A DNA stretch of 44,378 bases, taken from assembly GCA_036794825.1 (NCBI GenBank), contig DAIRGA010000037.1:1-44378 (forward strand), given 5' to 3'. Below, piece by piece: positions 1-7,272 of the stretch (position 1 is its first letter; every line of letters begins with the position of its first letter). The DNA comes from RZYY01 sp036794825 (GTDB taxonomy: Bacteria > Bacteroidota > Bacteroidia > Bacteroidales > 4484-276). Made by a program: the position numbers and the translations under genes. The notes under the pieces are model-generated. The model was not told where the DNA came from, searched no databases, and saw only the letters and a list, made by a program, of their open reading frames with translations.

Positions 1-8
1 GCGTGAGC

Positions 9-56
9 CTTCGGCGTGAGCGCTCAGTCGAACGCTCAGTCGAACGCTTGCCGAAG
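9..56. repeat. Short tandem plus inverted repeat at the window start
   Basis: The 12-mer cgctcagtcgaa occurs twice in tandem (21-32, 33-44). It is enclosed by the inverted pair cttcggc (9-15) and gccgaag (50-56). It looks like an intergenic repeat and not coding sequence. Confidence 0.5.
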
Positions 57-110
57 TGCCAAACACTGAACACCGAACCTTACCCCCCGCTTCCTCTTTC
101 GAAAAAATCA

Positions 111-118
111 TACCTTTG
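111..118 (+). promoter_or_regulatory. -7 promoter element of the ferritin-like gene
   Basis: tacctttg matches the Bacteroidetes -7 consensus TAnnTTTG. It lies 55 bases before the ATG at 174. No clear -33 TTTG is seen at the usual spacing, so the call rests on the -7 box alone. Confidence 0.5.
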
Positions 119-173
119 CCGGAAATCTGCACCAGGTAGAATCATTTTAGTTTTATTTAATAACATAAAAATC

Positions 174-674
174 ATGAAAGAAAAAAGTATCGGGTTGTTA
201 AACAAAGCGGTAGCCGACGAACTTACAGCAGTACACCAGTACATGTACTTCCATTTTCATTGCGACGACCAGGGTTTTGACCTGCTGGCCAATCTGTTCA
301 AGCGCACAGCCATCGAAGAGATGTTGCATGTGGAGCGCCTGGCCGAGCGTATCCTGTTTCTGAAAGGCGATGTTAAAATGGATGTAAGCGGCCCTAACAC
401 CTACATCACCGATGTGAAAGAGATGCTGACACTCGCCCGTGAGATGGAAGAGAGCAGCGCCAGGGACTACAACATCTGGGCTAACGAATGCGCTCAGAAC
501 GCCGATTCGGTATCTAAGAAGCTGTTCGAAGCATTGGTGGAGGATGAGGAACGCCATTTTGCCCAGTACGACATCGAGATGGAGAATCTCGAAAAGTTTG
601 GCGACAAGTACCTTGCCCTGCAATCTATCGAACGCAGCCGAAACTCTTCGATGGGCGCTGCCGGAGCCGATTAG
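174..674 (+). CDS. Ferritin-like / bacterioferritin-type diiron protein
   Basis: A 166-aa four-helix ferritin-like protein, probably an iron-storage or iron-detoxifying protein of the cytoplasm. The sequence shows the expected diiron ligands: an early Glu in ADELTAVHQY, the pair EEMLHVE (Glu plus His, one turn apart), a Glu in REMEE, and EDEERHF near the C-terminus. The open frame extends upstream to position 3, but that extension is low-complexity repeat sequence. A -7 promoter element at 111-118 and the start of family similarity both point to the ATG at 174. The length fits bacterioferritin (about 155-175 aa). A Met suitable as the haem ligand at the bacterioferritin position is not obvious, so haem binding is uncertain. 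A strong terminator follows at 706-739, so the gene is monocistronic. Confidence 0.88.
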   Translation: MKEKSIGLLNKAVADELTAVHQYMYFHFHCDDQGFDLLANLFKRTAIEEMLHVERLAERILFLKGDVKMDVSGPNTYITDVKEMLTLAREMEESSARDYNIWANECAQNADSVSKKLFEALVEDEERHFAQYDIEMENLEKFGDKYLALQSIERSRNSSMGAAGAD

Positions 675-705
675 CCGCTTCAAGCCATTTAACACACTGC
701 TGATG

Positions 706-739
706 ACCCCCGAAAGAATCACCTCTTTCGGGGGTTTTT
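706..739 (+). terminator. Rho-independent terminator after the ferritin-like gene
   Basis: A perfect 11-bp stem acccccgaaag (706-716) / ctttcgggggt (725-735) with an 8-base loop is followed by a T run. It starts 31 bases after the stop codon. Confidence 0.92.
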
Positions 740-986
740 AGTCGGAGGCAAAAGGATGGTAAGGCAAAACTTAATTCTTGCAATTTTTATCCCCCGGTGG
801 CCAGCGCTGATGCCCTTGCTTTCAGATTTTTATGCCAAAATCATAAATTAATCATAGAACAAAAGCCGGATTAGTTAGGGTCTGCTGAAAAAGGCCTAAT
901 CCATTGGATTATAATAAGTTAAATCAATAGTTTCCTATTCATTCTGCAAGGGTTTGGTAAATATTGCCTGAAAAACCTTTCACCAG

Positions 987-1141
987 ATATTTCGGTGCGC
1001 TGCACCTTTAACCCCATCACCTTACAAAATACTACAAAGATTATCGGTGCTCTGCACCTGCAAAATGAGCCACAGAGTGGCGATAATCTTTGTGGGAGAA
1101 ATAAAATGAATTTAAACGAGAGGTGCAGCGCACCGCAATAT
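987..1141. repeat. Nested palindromic repeat element (REP/MITE-like)
   Basis: The outer arms at 987-1007 and 1121-1141 are inverted copies that match at 20 of 21 bases; their core is ggtgcgctgcacct. An inner perfect 13-bp inverted pair, acaaagattatcg (1034-1046) and cgataatctttgt (1081-1093), lies inside. A further partial core copy, atcggtgctctgcacct, sits at 1043-1059. The symmetry suggests a mobile or structured repeat unit of about 155 bp. Confidence 0.7.
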
Positions 1142-1197
1142 TTACCTTATAGTTTATCAGCAAGCCCTACATACAGAGATTCAGGCATTTGCAATGC

Positions 1198-1240
1198 GAT
1201 GTCATTAGTACGGAACGTAGTGACGGAGAAATCTGTTTTT
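1198..1240. repeat. Degenerate dispersed intergenic repeat
   Basis: The stretch containing cggaacgtagtgacggag and aatctgttt resembles the GTCATTGCGAGGAACG...GCAATCTGT intergenic repeat seen in many bacterial genomes. Here it is diverged. The resemblance is from memory, not from a search. Confidence 0.45.
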
Positions 1241-1370
1241 ATTACGACAAATCATTTTGCGAATCCGGGTTTGTAAGTGACTAAGAAACAACTTATGGTC
1301 AGAAGGACTGAATTTGCTGTTTACCCGTTGGGCTCTGGCGGAGTAATATCATGTTTATCCGATAAAGAGC

Positions 1371-2156
1371 TTACCCAATCACCCGCTTTATTAGTCTCAT
1401 TTTGTGGGAATAATTTTTTCGCGTGCGATCATAGATGCCGTGATGGTCAATCTGGCCGGTTTGCACGATACCTGATGCATGGATGATGCGGTGGTCTGGC
1501 AGGATGATTCCGACATGGGTGATCATTCCATCCTCGTTGTCGAAAAAAGCCAGGTCGCCGGGAAGGGATTCGGACAACAGGTGGATGGTTTCGCCGGTTT
1601 GCGCCTGGTAACGTGCATCGCGTTGCAGGGCAACGCCATGAATGTTGTAAACTACCTGGGTGAGTCCGGAGCAGTCAATTCCGAACAGGGAACGGCCACC
1701 CCACAGGTAAGGCGCTCCGAGAAACTGGATGGCTGTTTGGATCAGGCTTTCCGGGTTGACAGTTTTTCCGGGCTGTTGAAGAGGCTCGCTGTAAACAAAG
1801 ACCTTGCCTGCAATGGCCAGCCTGCCATCCTGAAACCCCCTAAGGCTGCTCCCGGCCACTATTCTGAACCACTCACCCGAAACCGATTCGGTTATGATGG
1901 TAATGGGATTCACCGGAAATTGTGCCGGCTGACGCTGGATCTCCTCAGACTCTGATTTGGTCAGCGGAAGATATTGCTTCCTGCTGATGAACCCTTCATA
2001 CTTATCCAGTGTGCCGCGGATACGCAGAAATTCATCAGCCTGATCCAGGATTTCGAACACTTCTCCAAAAAGGAGCTGGTTAACCATCTCCGAGGTATGC
2101 GATGCCGATGCTCGTACCGCAACCGCTGATAAATTACAATAGCCGAAACTTTCCAT
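1371..2156 (-). CDS. NlpC/P60 cell-wall peptidase with SH3-like domains
   Basis: A 261-aa cysteine peptidase of the NlpC/P60 (C40) family, of the YkfC-like layout. Such enzymes cut gamma-D-glutamyl-diamino-acid bonds in peptidoglycan peptides. Residues about 1-125 look like two SH3-type domains, and residues 135-250 form the catalytic domain. The triad is visible: Cys162 in GIDCSGLTQ, His214 in ITHVGI and His226 in RIIHASG. No signal peptide is seen, which favours a cytoplasmic role in recycling muropeptides, though this is inference. The gene stands alone; the next gene is also on the minus strand, about 225 bases away. The length is slightly short of typical YkfC (about 300 aa), and the N-terminal start was taken at the only good ATG. 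Confidence 0.88.
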   Translation of the reverse strand: MESFGYCNLSAVAVRASASHTSEMVNQLLFGEVFEILDQADEFLRIRGTLDKYEGFISRKQYLPLTKSESEEIQRQPAQFPVNPITIITESVSGEWFRIVAGSSLRGFQDGRLAIAGKVFVYSEPLQQPGKTVNPESLIQTAIQFLGAPYLWGGRSLFGIDCSGLTQVVYNIHGVALQRDARYQAQTGETIHLLSESLPGDLAFFDNEDGMITHVGIILPDHRIIHASGIVQTGQIDHHGIYDRTRKNYSHKMRLIKRVIG

Positions 2157-2381
2157 AGTTGTTGATAATTAATTAAGTTTCAAGAATAAGCTTAATCCGG
2201 CACAAGATTGAACTCATCCATAAATCGAAACCGTCGGTAAGATTTGTAAGTACCTCTCTCAAAATGAATTCAGTTTATTGGCTTTTCTATTGTGCCCTAC
2301 TGTGCCTATTGTGGTGAAAAAAATCCTCGCAAACTTTCAATTTTCGATGATCTTTATCCTGTAAAGGACAGATCAGAAAAA

Positions 2382-2936
2382 CTACATCCCCAACTCATCG
2401 CTTACCCTGCACATGGCCTCGAGGCTGATTTGGATAAACTCCCCAAGTGGCAGCCCGGCCTTTTCGCATTCCATGATATGATCGCGGTTTACCGATGCAG
2501 CAAATAGCTTCTCCTTCATCCTTTTCTCCACCGATTTTGCTTTCACACTTGCCAGTTTCTTATCCGGATACACCAGTGCAGTAGCCGTAATCAGTCCGGT
2601 GATGGTTTCGCCCGCCGCCAGTGCATGATGAAACACCGTTTGCCTCGGTTTGTCGGTAGCCATTTCGTTGTGGAGCAGTATGGCTTCAATTATCTCAGGA
2701 TCAATGCCTTTTTCGGTCAATATCCTCGCTGTTTCATGGCCATGAATCTCCGGCGCAGCATTTACCAGTTCCACGTCGAGATCGTGAAGCAGACCGGCAA
2801 GCCCCCATTTTTCGGCGTCATGCTGCAGCCTGGTTGCCAGTGCACGCAACACAGCCTCCGAAGCGTAACAATGCTTCCTCAGATTAGGGTTCGCAATATA
2901 TTGATGGAGTAACTCCAGTGCCTCTTCCCTCTGCAT
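2382..2936 (-). CDS. HD-domain metal-dependent phosphohydrolase
   Basis: A 184-aa HD-superfamily protein. The metal-binding pattern is visible: His22 (RKHCYAS), the His51-Asp52 pair (GLLHDLD) and His65/His67 (IHGHE). Such proteins hydrolyse phosphate esters, often of nucleotides, but the substrate cannot be told from sequence. The open frame reaches back to 2963. The ATG at 2936 is preferred because a -7 element (2950-2957) lies between the two candidate starts and because family-like sequence starts there. It is divergent from the membrane-protein gene at 3020. Confidence 0.85.
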   Translation of the reverse strand: MQREEALELLHQYIANPNLRKHCYASEAVLRALATRLQHDAEKWGLAGLLHDLDVELVNAAPEIHGHETARILTEKGIDPEIIEAILLHNEMATDKPRQTVFHHALAAGETITGLITATALVYPDKKLASVKAKSVEKRMKEKLFAASVNRDHIMECEKAGLPLGEFIQISLEAMCRVSDELGM

Positions 2937-2949
2937 ACAATTTTTCCGG

Positions 2950-2957
2950 CAAATATA
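2950..2957 (-). promoter_or_regulatory. -7 promoter element of the HD-domain gene
   Basis: Read on the minus strand this is TATATTTG, an exact TAnnTTTG match. It lies just upstream of the ATG at 2936 and would give a very short leader. Confidence 0.5.
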
Positions 2958-2988
2958 ATGCAATGCCTCTTTGCAATTAAAAAACTTC

Positions 2989-2996
2989 TACTTTTG
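2989..2996 (+). promoter_or_regulatory. -7 promoter element of the membrane-protein gene
   Basis: tacttttg matches TAnnTTTG and lies 24 bases before the ATG at 3020. A TTTG is present upstream (2970-2973), but the 15-base spacing is shorter than the usual 19-21. Confidence 0.45.
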
Positions 2997-3019
2997 ACCT
3001 TTCAATAAAAACTAATGTT

Positions 3020-3538
3020 ATGGCAAAAAGTGCATTTGAAGAGGTGCAAAGGTTCAACCAACCGTGGCTTTTGTTGGTGCTTTTCATTCCGGTAGTCGTT
3101 TTTATCTGGGGATTCGTGCAGCAAATTATCATGAAGGTTCCTTTCGGGAATAACCCGGCGCCGGATTGGTTTTTCCTGATCTTGTTTGCTTTCCTGGGCG
3201 GGCTGATCTTTCTTTTTTTCAAAATGCGGTTGATAACCAGGATTGATAAAAGTGGCATCGCTTACCGGTTCACCCCTTTTTACAATAAGGAAAAGATGAT
3301 AAATTGGAGCGAAGTCAGCCGTGTGGAGGTTACCAGATACAATCCGTTAAAGGAATATGGCGGCTGGGGAATCCGTTACGGCCGTAAGGGTAAGGCGCTC
3401 AATGTCAGAGGCAATTATGGGATGATGATCGAATTTCATGGAGGTAAAAATCTTCTGATTGGAACCCAAAAGCCCGAAGAGTTGCAGCGCACCCTGCATG
3501 CACTCGGTAAGTCTGCCACATCCGGATTTGATAAATGA
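3020..3538 (+). CDS. Two-TM membrane protein with PH-like C-terminal part
   Basis: A 172-aa protein that I do not recognise as a named family. It has two predicted membrane helices, about residues 15-38 (WLLLVLFIPVVVFIWGFV) and 50-68 (WFFLILFAFLGGLIFLFF). A soluble C-terminal part of about 100 residues follows. Its pattern (DKSGIAYRF, INWSEVSRVEV, YGGWGIRYG, GKNLLIGTQKPEEL) resembles the bacterial PH-like folds of DUF304-type membrane proteins. No enzymatic motif is seen. It precedes the acyl-CoA dehydrogenase by 89 bases in the same direction, but there is no clear functional link. Confidence 0.75.
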   Translation: MAKSAFEEVQRFNQPWLLLVLFIPVVVFIWGFVQQIIMKVPFGNNPAPDWFFLILFAFLGGLIFLFFKMRLITRIDKSGIAYRFTPFYNKEKMINWSEVSRVEVTRYNPLKEYGGWGIRYGRKGKALNVRGNYGMMIEFHGGKNLLIGTQKPEELQRTLHALGKSATSGFDK

Positions 3539-3627
3539 AACAGGTATCAACAAACAAACAATAAGTTCATATTCAGAAGAATGAATCGTTTTAAACCGGA
3601 ATTTAATAATCATTTAAAAGCTATTTC

Positions 3628-4767
3628 ATGAATTTTGAATTTACCGACGAACAGAAGATGATCCGGCAGGCAGCCCGCGATTTTGCCAAAAAGCTGGAAG
3701 TTGATGTAATCGAACGCGATTACAGGGCGGAATACCCCGCTCAACACGTCAAAGAGCTTGGCGAACTCGGATTTCTGGGTATGATGGTTGATCCCCGTTA
3801 TGGTGGTGGTGGTTTGGATATGATCTCCTACCTTCTGGCTGTTGAGGAGATTGCAAGGATTGATTCATCGGTAGCCGTCATCATGTCGGTGCACAATTCG
3901 CTCGTGCTGGCAGGAATCGAATTGTATGGCAGTGACTTTCTGAAGGAGAAATATCTTCCGCCAATGGTCACAGGCGAAAAGATCGGCGCTTTCCTGCTGT
4001 CAGAACCTGAGGCCGGTTCAGATGCAACGTCGCAGAAGACCCTTGCAGAAGATAAAGGAGATTATTACCTGCTCAATGGAACCAAGAACTGGATCACCAG
4101 CGCCGCCAGCGGATCGGTTTACATTGTTATCGCACAGACTTATCCTGAAAAACGACATCACGGAATTAATGCCTTCATTATCGAAAAAGATACCCCGGGC
4201 ATCTCGCTGGGGCAGCATGAAGACAAAATGGGGATGCGCAGCAGCGACACCCATTCGGTGATGTTTACCGACGTAAAAGTACCAAAGGAAAACAGGCTGG
4301 GGGAGGACGGGTTCGGGTTCAAATTCGCCATGAAAGCCCTTGAAGGTGGCCGCATCAGTATTGCAGCTCAGGCGGTTGGCATTGCACAGGGTGCTTACGA
4401 CCGTTCGCTGAAGTATTCCAAAGAGCGCAAAGCATTTGGCAAACTCATCAGCGAGCACCAGGCCGTTGCCTTCAAACTGGCAGATATGGCCGTAAAGATC
4501 GAAAATGCCCGTAACCTCTGTCATAAGGCAGGATGGCTAAAGCAAAACGGAAAACCCTACGGCCACCTCGGAGCAATGGCAAAGCTCTATGCTGCCGACA
4601 TCGCTATGGAGGTTACCACCGAAGCGGTGCAGATTCACGGTGGTTATGGTTATGTGAAGGAATACCACGTGGAGCGCCTGATGCGTGAAGCCAAGCTCAC
4701 ACAGATCTACGAAGGTACATCCGAAATCCAGAAAATCGTCATCTCCCGAAGCATATTTCACGATTAA
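3628..4767 (+). CDS. Acyl-CoA dehydrogenase (probably short-chain, butyryl-CoA type)
   Basis: A 379-aa FAD-dependent acyl-CoA dehydrogenase, the standard family length. The first family signature is at residues 120-133 (GAFLLSEPEAGSDA). The second is near the C-terminus (QIHGGYGYVKEYHVER), followed by the catalytic base Glu362 in QIYEGTSEIQ. It interconverts an acyl-CoA and the trans-2-enoyl-CoA and passes electrons to ETF. The etfB-etfA pair follows about 500 bases downstream and ptb/buk lie nearby, so a butyryl-CoA dehydrogenase role is likely. Substrate length is inferred from this context. An electron-bifurcating reaction is possible but cannot be read from this subunit. Confidence 0.93.
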   Translation: MNFEFTDEQKMIRQAARDFAKKLEVDVIERDYRAEYPAQHVKELGELGFLGMMVDPRYGGGGLDMISYLLAVEEIARIDSSVAVIMSVHNSLVLAGIELYGSDFLKEKYLPPMVTGEKIGAFLLSEPEAGSDATSQKTLAEDKGDYYLLNGTKNWITSAASGSVYIVIAQTYPEKRHHGINAFIIEKDTPGISLGQHEDKMGMRSSDTHSVMFTDVKVPKENRLGEDGFGFKFAMKALEGGRISIAAQAVGIAQGAYDRSLKYSKERKAFGKLISEHQAVAFKLADMAVKIENARNLCHKAGWLKQNGKPYGHLGAMAKLYAADIAMEVTTEAVQIHGGYGYVKEYHVERLMREAKLTQIYEGTSEIQKIVISRSIFHD

Positions 4768-4914
4768 TAAACCAGGATTATTTTTACCTTTCCCAAGCTG
4801 CGACCATTCCATCAAAGATTTTCAGTACTGTCCGGGTAAAATTAATCAATCATCCTGAAACAATTGATTTCTTTAACCTCTACGAGGTATTTTCAGAATT
4901 AGGATGACCTTTTC

Positions 4915-4993
4915 CTACAATACTTCACCCCGTACGTACGGGGATTCCGCGTAGCGCCCGCCTGATCGGATGGGCAGGGATAAAGTATTGTAG
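4915..4993. repeat. Palindromic intergenic block
   Basis: An outer perfect 11-bp inverted pair, ctacaatactt (4915-4925) and aagtattgtag (4983-4993), encloses a perfect 16-bp palindrome ccccgtacgtacgggg (4928-4943). It also encloses a smaller gccc/gggc stem. There is no T run, so it is unlikely to be a simple terminator. Confidence 0.65.
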
Positions 4994-5150
4994 CAGAGAA
5001 TTTTACAATTTGCAAAATTTCCACGTAGTGGATTTACAAATTTTAGTCGGTCAGCAGTGAAAGATTTTATCAACAGCATTGCATACGGATTTTAAAAGTT
5101 TCGGGTTAAATCAGACTGTTGAGACAACCTAAGGAAGGTGGGAGGTTGAA

Positions 5151-5183
5151 AGAGGGATAAAAGAGGGATAAAAGAGGGATAAA
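5151..5183 (+). repeat. Three tandem copies of an 11-bp unit upstream of etfB
   Basis: agagggataaa occurs three times in exact tandem (5151-5161, 5162-5172, 5173-5183). The array ends about 31 bases before the -7 box of etfB. The 11-bp period is close to one helical turn. Confidence 0.85.
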
Positions 5184-5214
5184 AGGAATCTGATTCTCCA
5201 ATTCGCATTTTTCT

Positions 5215-5222
5215 TATTTTTG
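5215..5222 (+). promoter_or_regulatory. -7 promoter element of etfBA
   Basis: tatttttg matches TAnnTTTG and lies 41 bases before the etfB ATG. No good -33 TTG is present, which may mean dependence on an activator bound upstream. Confidence 0.5.
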
Positions 5223-5263
5223 CCCCTCGTAAAAAAAACTTTGTTAAACATAAACTTCAATTT

Positions 5264-6013
5264 ATGAAGATACTGATTTGTATCAGCAATGTACCTGATA
5301 CGACTACCAAAATCAAGCCTTCCGCTGACGGCAAAGCCATTGACCTGGCCAATGTTCAGTGGATCATCAACCCCTGGGATGAACTGGCGCTCACCCGTGC
5401 GCTGGAACTGAAAGAGGCTCCGGGCAGTAAAATCGAAAAGATCACTGTCCTAACGGTTGGGGATAAGATCGCCGAACCCACGATCCGCAAAGCGCTCGCT
5501 ATTGGCGCAGATGATGCCATCAGGGTAAATGCTGATCCCGGCGATAACTATTTCACAGCATTTCAGATCTCCGAAGCTTTGAAAAACCTGAACTACGACA
5601 TCATCCTTTGTGGCATCGAGTCGTCAGATTACAACGGATCGGCCACCGGCGCCATGCTGGCCGAGTTTATGGACCTGCCTTCCGTATCTTCTGTATCAAA
5701 ACTCGAGATCGAAGGCGAAACCGTGAAGCTGAACCGTGAAATTCCGGGTGGCTTCGAAGTGGTGGAAGTGGCTAAACCTTTTGTTGCCATTGTGCAGAAA
5801 GGTATTGCCAAAGAGCCACGCATCCCTTCGATGCGCGGTATTATGATGGCGCGTACCAAACCGCTGCAGGTGGTTGAGCCATCACCGGCAGAGCCCCTTA
5901 CGGCATTTGAATCTTACTCATCACCAAAGCCAAAGGCTGCCTGCAGAATGGTGGATGCCGAAAATGTGGAGGAACTCGTAAGCCTTCTGCACAACGAAGC
6001 CAGGATAATCTGA
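5264..6013 (+). CDS. etfB: Electron transfer flavoprotein, beta subunit
   Basis: A 249-aa ETF beta subunit. It starts with the typical MKILICISNVPDTTTKI, followed by WIINPWDELALTRALELKE and the GIESSDYNGSATGAMLAEFMDLP segment of the nucleotide-binding fold. The C-terminal part contains IPSMRGIMMARTKPLQVV, the region that contacts FAD and AMP in this family. With EtfA it carries electrons between acyl-CoA dehydrogenases and a membrane or ferredoxin partner. etfA follows after 21 bases, so the two form an operon. The upstream region has a 3 x 11-bp repeat and a -7 box. Confidence 0.95.
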   Translation: MKILICISNVPDTTTKIKPSADGKAIDLANVQWIINPWDELALTRALELKEAPGSKIEKITVLTVGDKIAEPTIRKALAIGADDAIRVNADPGDNYFTAFQISEALKNLNYDIILCGIESSDYNGSATGAMLAEFMDLPSVSSVSKLEIEGETVKLNREIPGGFEVVEVAKPFVAIVQKGIAKEPRIPSMRGIMMARTKPLQVVEPSPAEPLTAFESYSSPKPKAACRMVDAENVEELVSLLHNEARII

Positions 6014-6034
6014 TAACCTCAAAACTTAAAAATC

Positions 6035-7012
6035 ATGAACAAAGTAATCATATTTGCCGAAAATTTTGATGGCCAGTTTAAGAAAGCCACTTTCGAAGCT
6101 GTTTCTTACGGCGCCCGGATTGCTGAGCAAATGGGAGGCGAAGCCATTGCTGTTTCGCTGGGCGAAGTGGCCGATGCTGAATTGATGACCCTGGGAAATT
6201 ATGGAGCCTCTAAGGTTGTCGCGGTTCACAGCGATACCTTGAATACCCTTGATGCACGGGCCTTTGCCAAAGTAATTGCCGATCTTGTGGCAAAAGAGAG
6301 CGCCGGCGTGGTTGTCTTCACCTCTTCCAACGCATCCAAAGCGGTTGCTCCAAGGGTGGCCGTGCGGTTGAATGCAGGAATGGTGTTTGGTGTAAGTGGG
6401 CTACCCGTTAGCTTGTCGCCATTCACACTGCCTAAAAAAGTGTACCATGGAAAAGCCTTTGCCGAAGTAGTAATGAAATCCGGTGTGAAGGTTATCAGCC
6501 TGGCTCAGAACTCCTTTGGTGTTGCAGAAAACAGGATTGCAGTTGCCATCGAAAAGGTGGAGATAACCATTGATGAGGATTTGATAAAAACCAAGGTGGT
6601 TAATGTTGAAAAAAGTACCGGGAAAGTTCTCCTCAACGATGCGGAGATAGTAGTTTCGGGTGGTCGCGGTATGAAGAGTCCCGACAAGTGGCAGCCGCTG
6701 GAGGAACTTGCAGAAATCCTTGGCGCTGCGCTCGCATGCTCCCGCCCTGTATCGGACGAAGGGTGGAGGTCGCACTCAGAACATGTAGGGCAAACCGGAA
6801 AGATCATTGCTCCCAATCTCTATTTCGCTTTCGGAATCTCAGGCGCCATCCAGCACCTTGCCGGCGTCAGCTCATCGAAGGTGATCGTGGCAGTTAACAC
6901 AGATAAAGAAGCTCCGGTTTTCTCCGCCGCCGATTACGGCATCGTTGGCGATGCAGCCGCTGTCTTACCCAGGCTCAATGACGCTCTGAAGAAATTTAAA
7001 TCGGAGAATTGA
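6035..7012 (+). CDS. etfA: Electron transfer flavoprotein, alpha subunit
   Basis: A 325-aa ETF alpha subunit of normal length. The C-terminal FAD domain is clear: VSGGRGMKSPDKW, SRPVSDEGW, HVGQTGKIIAPNLYFAFGI and the family signature SGAIQHLAGVSSSKVIVAVN with TDKEAPVF. It pairs with EtfB in the same operon and probably serves the acyl-CoA dehydrogenase at 3628. No extra ferredoxin domain is fused at the N-terminus. Transcription may end at the hairpin at 7139-7194. Confidence 0.95.
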   Translation: MNKVIIFAENFDGQFKKATFEAVSYGARIAEQMGGEAIAVSLGEVADAELMTLGNYGASKVVAVHSDTLNTLDARAFAKVIADLVAKESAGVVVFTSSNASKAVAPRVAVRLNAGMVFGVSGLPVSLSPFTLPKKVYHGKAFAEVVMKSGVKVISLAQNSFGVAENRIAVAIEKVEITIDEDLIKTKVVNVEKSTGKVLLNDAEIVVSGGRGMKSPDKWQPLEELAEILGAALACSRPVSDEGWRSHSEHVGQTGKIIAPNLYFAFGISGAIQHLAGVSSSKVIVAVNTDKEAPVFSAADYGIVGDAAAVLPRLNDALKKFKSEN

Positions 7013-7138
7013 GTTTACCAATAATCGCAGCCAACCTGAGCCAGAAAACATTCAGGCTTATCACTAAACAAGGCCTCTTGCCCGGAGAGTTATATTTTAA
7101 AAGGTTAGCTGATAAAGTTCCAAAACATTATAATTAAT

Positions 7139-7194
7139 GACTACCAGAAAACAACTGATGCTGAAATTCAGACACAAGCCGTTTTCTGGTAGTC
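7139..7194. repeat. Perfect 14-bp inverted repeat after etfA
   Basis: gactaccagaaaac (7139-7152) is repeated as its exact reverse complement gttttctggtagtc (7181-7194), with a 28-base spacer. There is no T run of the classic terminator kind. It could be an RNA hairpin closing the etfBA transcript or the ends of a small repeat. Confidence 0.7.
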
Positions 7195-7272
7195 TTCCTG
7201 TTTGAACGGGAAATGCTGACTCTCCCATAATTTACTCAAATTCGCCGAGCCATTTTTGATAATTCGCTTCCA

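Larger units (their letters stand above)
740..1370. other. Gene-free region with dispersed-repeat-like sequence
   Basis: No convincing gene lies in these 630 bases. The short open frames (for example 995-1276 and 1277-1486) have no recognisable protein and overlap repeats. The region holds a nested palindromic element (987-1141) and a fragment resembling a widespread bacterial intergenic repeat (1198-1240). Confidence 0.7.
4768..5263. other. Gene-free region with palindromes and tandem repeat
   Basis: No protein-coding gene is supported in these 496 bases between the acyl-CoA dehydrogenase and etfB. They contain a structured palindromic block (4915-4993), a second hairpin-forming segment around tccacgtagtgga (about 5020-5032), an 11-bp tandem repeat in three copies (5151-5183), and the -7 element for etfB (5215-5222). 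Confidence 0.7.

Noticed and set aside
198..722. Minus-strand 174-aa open frame opposite the ferritin-like gene
   Set aside because: It lies wholly over a well-supported gene and its terminator and has no recognisable protein features.
1277..1486. 69-aa plus-strand frame
   Set aside because: It spans intergenic repeat sequence and runs into the NlpC/P60 gene on the other strand, with no family resemblance.
2292..2507. 71-aa plus-strand frame with a CAYCGEKNP start resembling a zinc-ribbon
   Set aside because: The Cys-x-x-Cys start is suggestive, but there is no second Cys pair and the rest overlaps the HD-domain gene in antisense.
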